A DNA stretch of 8,329 nucleotides. It comes from QQUD01 sp039029915 (lineage in GTDB: Bacteria; Chloroflexota; Anaerolineae; Promineifilales; Promineifilaceae). Below are positions 5,382 to 8,329 of this stretch, piece by piece. Under the pieces are notes generated by a model. The model searched no databases, had not been told where the DNA came from, and saw nothing but the letters and a program-made list of their open reading frames with translations. Each line of letters opens with the position of its first letter. Positions within the stretch are counted from its first letter, which is position 1. The stretch covers positions 1 to 8,329 of the forward strand of contig JBCCFD010000368.1 of assembly GCA_039029915.1 (NCBI GenBank). Reading direction: 5' to 3'. The translations under genes and the position numbers were made by a program.

Positions 5382-6653
5382 CTAACTGATGGCGTCTAAG
5401 ACCACTTTAATTGAGGAGGCGTTCATAAAGGCTGAGCGCAAGGCTTGACTTTCGATAGGGTAAAGAATCTGTTCGATGACCTCAGCGGCGATGCGATTGT
5501 GGGTGCGGGCTAGCTCTGCTGAATCGCTGATTTCGGCCAGGGCGGCGTGAATTTGCCACAATAGGCGATACTGTTGAGTTTCATGCGCCATGAAGAGCGC
5601 TTGTTGCCATAGCTGCTGCGCTTCCTGTGTTTTACCCTGCTGTTTGGCACAGCAACCAAGCAGATAGCGGGCTCGGGCGAGATGCCCTCGGGCCTTGATT
5701 TCTTCTGCTAAGATGAGCAGTTGACGGCCGTATTTTACTGCCTGCTCAACCTTTCCATATTGCATCTCGTAGTGACCAATCGAATAGAGCGTTTGCAGCT
5801 GTAAATCAAACATTCCCGTTACGCGACTGAGCGACAGGGCTCGCTTGAGATAGGTGTATCCTTCTTCCTGTTGACCTAAGTAACATAGATCGACGCCTAA
5901 ATTACGACAGAGATCAAGCTCCATGGAACGCAGTTCTGCTTTTTCGGCAATCTCCAACCCCTCGCGATGATAAACGATTGCTTCTTCAAAGGCATAGAGG
6001 TCCTGATACATTTCGCCAAGGTTTGATAAAAAGCTAGCGATCGCCATATCGCCTACCCGGCGGGCATTTTTTAAGCCCACTGAAAATGCATCGATCGCTT
6101 TGTCAATTTCACCCTGCTGAGCGTGGGTGATGCCCAGCAAATTCCACGTGCGCACAATTTCTTCGTTATTTTCTAGCTGCTGAAAGATGGATAGCGCCTT
6201 TTTTAAATTGGAGATAGCTTCTTCAGCCCGGCCAATGAAGGAGAAGGTTTGGCCTAAGCCGCGCAGGGCAAAGGCTCGTCCGGCGGAGTAGTTTAGTTTT
6301 TTAGAGACTGAAAGCGCCTGGGAATGAACCGCAAAGGCGTCTTCGTACTTAGCCATAATGATTTGCTGATCCCCTACACTTACGAGGGCATCAACCTGCT
6401 CAATTTTGCTGTGGGCTTCTTCAACGCGCTGCTTGAATTTACGCAGCGCTTCAGGCTGTTGCCCCTTGACGTGCAGAATACGGCCGTATCCGGCGAGCAC
6501 CATTAGCCGCATTTCACGCACAGAGTCATGTGTTTTTGTCTCTTCAGAATCTTCTAGGATTTCATCGTAAAGCAGAGTGGCTTGTTCAAACTGATGGCTC
6601 AATCTGAAATTTTCGGCCGTTTCAAGCTGTTGTTGTAAGTCAGTGATGTTCAT
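5382..6653 (-). CDS. tetratricopeptide repeat (TPR) protein
   Basis: The preferred product has 423 residues and is built almost wholly of TPR helical hairpins. About nine units can be read, each with the Gly/Ala pattern; clear examples are RGLGQTFSFIGRAEEAI, NLLGITHAQQGEIDKAI, SNLGEMYQDLYAFEEAI and YLLGCCAKQQGKTQEA. TPR arrays are protein-protein interaction scaffolds, and no catalytic or DNA-binding domain is attached. The last 40 residues (AAEVIEQILYPIESQALRSA) resemble the helical tail of TPR domains in large bacterial adenylate cyclase and LuxR-type regulators, which is an impression only. No signal peptide or membrane segment is seen. AAGGA at 6662-6666 lies eight bases before the chosen ATG. 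Alternatives are the ATG at 6671, with GGGAG just upstream, and a GTG at 6686. The stop is TAG. It contains two ACGGCCGT octamers. The partner is unknown. Confidence 0.85.
   Translation of the reverse strand: MNITDLQQQLETAENFRLSHQFEQATLLYDEILEDSEETKTHDSVREMRLMVLAGYGRILHVKGQQPEALRKFKQRVEEAHSKIEQVDALVSVGDQQIIMAKYEDAFAVHSQALSVSKKLNYSAGRAFALRGLGQTFSFIGRAEEAISNLKKALSIFQQLENNEEIVRTWNLLGITHAQQGEIDKAIDAFSVGLKNARRVGDMAIASFLSNLGEMYQDLYAFEEAIVYHREGLEIAEKAELRSMELDLCRNLGVDLCYLGQQEEGYTYLKRALSLSRVTGMFDLQLQTLYSIGHYEMQYGKVEQAVKYGRQLLILAEEIKARGHLARARYLLGCCAKQQGKTQEAQQLWQQALFMAHETQQYRLLWQIHAALAEISDSAELARTHNRIAAEVIEQILYPIESQALRSAFMNASSIKVVLDAIS
5724..5731. repeat. ACGGCCGT octamer, copy 5
   Basis: Perfect copy in the TPR gene, at the Tyr-Gly-Arg codons. 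Confidence 0.9.
6480..6487. repeat. ACGGCCGT octamer, copy 6
   Basis: Perfect copy in the TPR gene, at Tyr-Gly-Arg again, centred in the longer palindrome ATACGGCCGTAT. Confidence 0.9.
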
Positions 6654-6792
6654 TTGATTCGTCCTTGCCATGAATCTCCCTGCCACAAATTCATGGATAG
6701 TGATCTAGCTACCACCAATAACTTAAGCATACTTAGTCTACTTGCAATTTAATTTACAATTTTAGTTTTCACGGGATGTTCACAAATGGTAT

Positions 6793-7812
6793 CTATCGAT
6801 TGGGCTGAGTAGATTGGCGAATAATGAGCTCCCCTCTCATCATTTTATTTTGGGGCTTAAAGATAAGTCCCGCTTCCCGACAGCGTAAATAGTCGAGCAT
6901 CAGCGTTGCGGCCTGCTGGCCCATTTCGTACCGCGGCTGATGCCAAGTGGTCAGAGGTGGGTTAAGAAATGAGCTTATTTCGATATTGTCAAAGCCGGTT
7001 ATTGAACAATCTGCTGGGAGTTGCCATCCGCCAGCGCGCAGGCCATGCGTAGCGCCTAAGGCCAGCATGTCGTTGTAACAAACAAGGGCAGTTGGGGGTG
7101 AATCCATGGTGAGCAACGGCCGTATTGCTTTTTCGCCATCTTCAGGTGCCCCTTTTTCGCTTTGAAGCATGTATGCTGGGTTGATGGAAAGCTTGGCCTT
7201 GGACATGGCTGATGTAAAACCGTTTAGCCGTTGGGCATTGGTTTTGCCAGCTAGGGCATGACCTAAATAACCAATTTGAGTGTGACCTAGCTTAACAAGA
7301 TGCTGCACAAGTGCTTGGTATCCCTGCACATCATCGTGCTGAATGGTAAAAACCTCGCCACCATCGAGCGGGCTGTTGATAAAGACGGTGGGCATACCAA
7401 ATTTTTCAAGCTTATCTTTTTGCTTAGGATCAACCCTTGATGAGCAGATGATGACCCCATCGACACGGTGTTCGCTCATGGCCCGCACAATTTCTGATTC
7501 ACGCTCAGCACTTTTTTGGGATGAAGCAATGATCATTCGATAATCATGGTTGTGGAGCACATCTTCAATGCCTCGCTGAACCTCGGTAAAGTAGGGGTCA
7601 CCAATCCGTCGTACGACAACGCCCAGTATTCTTGAGCGATTGGTTTTCAAGCCTCGCGCCACCGTATTGGGCACGTACCCCAGTTCATCTGCAATTTGGC
7701 GGATTCGCTCAATTGTTTTGGTTGCCAAAGCGGGGTGCCCTTTAAGCGCTCGCGAGACGGTTGTGTGCGACACACCTGCAATTTTTGCGATGTCATTAAT
7801 GGTGACTGCCAT
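6793..7812 (-). CDS. LacI/GalR-family transcriptional regulator
   Basis: This 339-residue protein has the normal family length. Its N-terminal HTH (TINDIAKIAGVSHTTVSRAL, residues 4-23) and hinge-helix region (VPNTVARGLKTNRSRILG, about 47-64) are textbook LacI. The rest is the periplasmic-binding-protein-like effector and dimer domain, with DPYFTEVQRGIED, RVDGVIICSS, TALVCYNDMLALG, SITGFDNIEISS and LTTWHQP in the usual order. It should be a cytoplasmic dimeric repressor that responds to a small ligand, most often a sugar. The ligand cannot be read from sequence, and no transporter or glycosidase gene is adjacent, so it is an orphan here. AAAGG at 7820-7824 lies seven bases before the ATG. The -35 box upstream is overlapped by an inverted repeat, which suggests autoregulation. 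It contains one ACGGCCGT octamer. Confidence 0.95.
   Translation of the reverse strand: MAVTINDIAKIAGVSHTTVSRALKGHPALATKTIERIRQIADELGYVPNTVARGLKTNRSRILGVVVRRIGDPYFTEVQRGIEDVLHNHDYRMIIASSQKSAERESEIVRAMSEHRVDGVIICSSRVDPKQKDKLEKFGMPTVFINSPLDGGEVFTIQHDDVQGYQALVQHLVKLGHTQIGYLGHALAGKTNAQRLNGFTSAMSKAKLSINPAYMLQSEKGAPEDGEKAIRPLLTMDSPPTALVCYNDMLALGATHGLRAGGWQLPADCSITGFDNIEISSFLNPPLTTWHQPRYEMGQQAATLMLDYLRCREAGLIFKPQNKMMRGELIIRQSTQPNR
7116..7123. repeat. ACGGCCGT octamer, copy 7
   Basis: Perfect copy in the LacI-family gene, at the codons for Ile-Arg-Pro, a different reading phase from the Gly-Arg copies. Confidence 0.9.
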
Positions 7813-7852
7813 TTGATTGCCTTTGTTTACAAGAAATCTACTGATTGGTGAG

Positions 7853-7880
7853 AATTTATCTTGATTTGGAAGATTGTCAA
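7853..7880 (-). promoter_or_regulatory. promoter of the LacI-family gene
   Basis: The minus strand has a perfect -35 TTGACA (7880-7875), a 16-base spacer and TAAATT (7858-7853). Transcription would begin near 7846, leaving a leader of about 34 bases with the AAAGG ribosome site. Confidence 0.6.
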
Positions 7881-7883
7881 ATC
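7863..7883. promoter_or_regulatory. inverted repeat over the LacI-gene -35 box, candidate operator
   Basis: GATTTG (7863-7868) and CAAATC (7878-7883) form a 6-bp dyad with nine bases between the arms. The right arm overlaps the -35 hexamer, so a bound repressor would block RNA polymerase. The dyad lacks the central CG typical of many LacI-family operators, so the assignment is tentative. Confidence 0.4.
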
Positions 7884-7894
7884 GGGGAGGGAAA

Positions 7895-7902
7895 ACGGCC
7901 GT
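7895..7902. repeat. ACGGCCGT octamer, copy 8 (intergenic)
   Basis: Perfect copy outside any gene, about 15 bases upstream of the LacI-gene -35 box, embedded in AAAACGGCCGTTTT. Its presence here shows that the repeat is not explained by codon choice alone. Confidence 0.9.
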
Positions 7903-8059
7903 TTTTTACAATCAGCAATCAGCGTAAAATAATTAACAACTAGAATCTAATTTATTAGTCTGATGTGCAACTTCATTGATGATTTACTTAGGTAGGAATA
8001 TAGTGTGCTGTGTCTCTGAGGTAATCGTCAAGCGGGAAATTTGAAACTTGTTCACGGGG

Positions 8060-8088
8060 TTTATTAGTTGACAATGTCGTCCAATAAA
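8060..8088 (-). other. imperfect hairpin after the right-hand gene
   Basis: TTTATTaGttGAC, a three-base AAT loop and GTCgtCcAATAAA form 13-base arms with two mismatches and one G-U pair on the plus-strand RNA. On the minus strand it falls seven bases after the TAA at 8096, where a terminator would be expected, but no T-run follows. It may help end transcription or protect the 3' end. Confidence 0.3.
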
Positions 8089-8095
8089 ACAGTTT

Positions 8096-8329
8096 TTACT
8101 TACACCTCACCGATTCCAGTCCAAAATAATCCTTTACAGCTTTTAGTAAAGTAGAGTTTTTTCGAACTGGTCCCAAATGAGACGATATGACGTAAAGAAC
8201 CCCTCCGTCATTTAGGTGCTCAGTTTTCCATGCCGGTGATTCTGTAAAATATGAAAGACCGTACTTATTTACATAATCAGGGCTGAAGAAGTTAGCCCAA
8301 TAAACATGCGGTATTGAAAGCACTTGAAC
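8096..8329 (-). CDS. hypothetical protein, C-terminal end of a gene cut by the window edge
   Basis: The frame is open from the right edge for 77 codons to TAA at 8096-8098, so the gene begins outside the window. A GTG at 8321-8323 could serve as a start, but the frame continues open beyond it and no ribosome site is visible, so a longer gene is more likely. I do not recognise the family. The visible part is soluble and mixed: IPHVYWANFFSPDYVNKYG, a Pro-Ala-Trp turn, then a Gly-Gly turn with a hydrophobic strand (GGVLYVIS) and a helical tail ending in LKAVKDYFGLESVRCK. The tone recalls small immunity-type proteins of polymorphic toxin systems, but no motif establishes that. Codon use is AT-rich. 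Confidence 0.6.
   Translation of the reverse strand, partial: VQVLSIPHVYWANFFSPDYVNKYGLSYFTESPAWKTEHLNDGGVLYVISSHLGPVRKNSTLLKAVKDYFGLESVRCK

Larger units (their letters stand above)
7813..8095. other. 283-bp intergenic region upstream of the LacI gene
   Basis: The left third holds the LacI-gene promoter, its candidate operator and an ACGGCCGT octamer inside the 14-bp palindrome AAAACGGCCGTTTT (7892-7905 by centre). The part from about 7920 to 8055 is AT-rich and shows no convincing ORF or RNA. An imperfect dyad at 8060-8088 lies just past the stop of the gene on the right. Confidence 0.6.

Noticed and set aside
6037..6044. GCGATCGC, the cyanobacterial HIP1 octamer
   Set aside because: Only one copy occurs in 8.3 kb, so it is not an iterated motif here and does not support a cyanobacterial origin.
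8060..8088. Intrinsic terminator for the right-hand gene
   Set aside because: The dyad is imperfect and has no T-run on the minus strand. It is kept only as a low-confidence hairpin.

Overview
The window looks like a piece of a bacterial chromosome, probably from a filamentous Chloroflexota (Anaerolineae/Caldilineae type). This is an inference from the gene mix: an HTH-STAND-WD40 giant protein, a stand-alone Mrp ATPase, a TPR protein and a LacI-type regulator, with Shine-Dalgarno-like sites before most genes. Cyanobacteria carry very similar STAND-pentapeptide-WD40 proteins, so the phylum is not certain. No rRNA, tRNA, CRISPR array, transposase or phage gene is visible.

Layout. Positions 1-3363 (minus) hold most of one very large gene that runs off the left edge. 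Its product has an XRE-type helix-turn-helix, an NB-ARC-like STAND NTPase, a short pentapeptide-repeat segment and 14 WD40 blades. Positions 3364-3689 are a divergent intergenic region. It contains a near-consensus sigma-70 promoter on the plus strand, followed within about 20 bases by a strong intrinsic terminator, which predicts a very short RNA. A second weaker promoter probably serves the downstream gene. Positions 3690-4358 (plus) encode an alpha/beta-hydrolase of the carboxylesterase/phospholipase type. A 20-bp perfect palindrome lies in the convergent gap before the Mrp-family ATPase (4480-5289, minus). A TPR protein (5382-6653, minus) and a LacI-family regulator (6793-7812, minus) follow. 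The LacI gene has a good promoter with an inverted repeat over its -35 box. After a 283-bp gap, the C-terminal end of an unrecognised gene enters from the right edge (8096-8329, minus).

How the genes relate. They do not form an obvious operon. The Mrp and LacI genes each have a recognisable promoter of their own, and the hydrolase is convergent to Mrp. Mrp suggests Fe-S cluster housekeeping. The STAND protein is a candidate sensor/regulator or defence-type switch, and the LacI protein is an orphan regulator without adjacent sugar genes.

The two most interesting signals are non-coding. The palindromic octamer ACGGCCGT occurs eight times, against roughly 0.1 expected, and is distributed like a genome-wide iterated palindrome. 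The predicted short promoter-terminator transcript ends in a sequence identical to the anti-Shine-Dalgarno tail of 16S rRNA. The STAND gene is lower in GC and has only one octamer copy in 3.4 kb, so it may be a later arrival in this genome.
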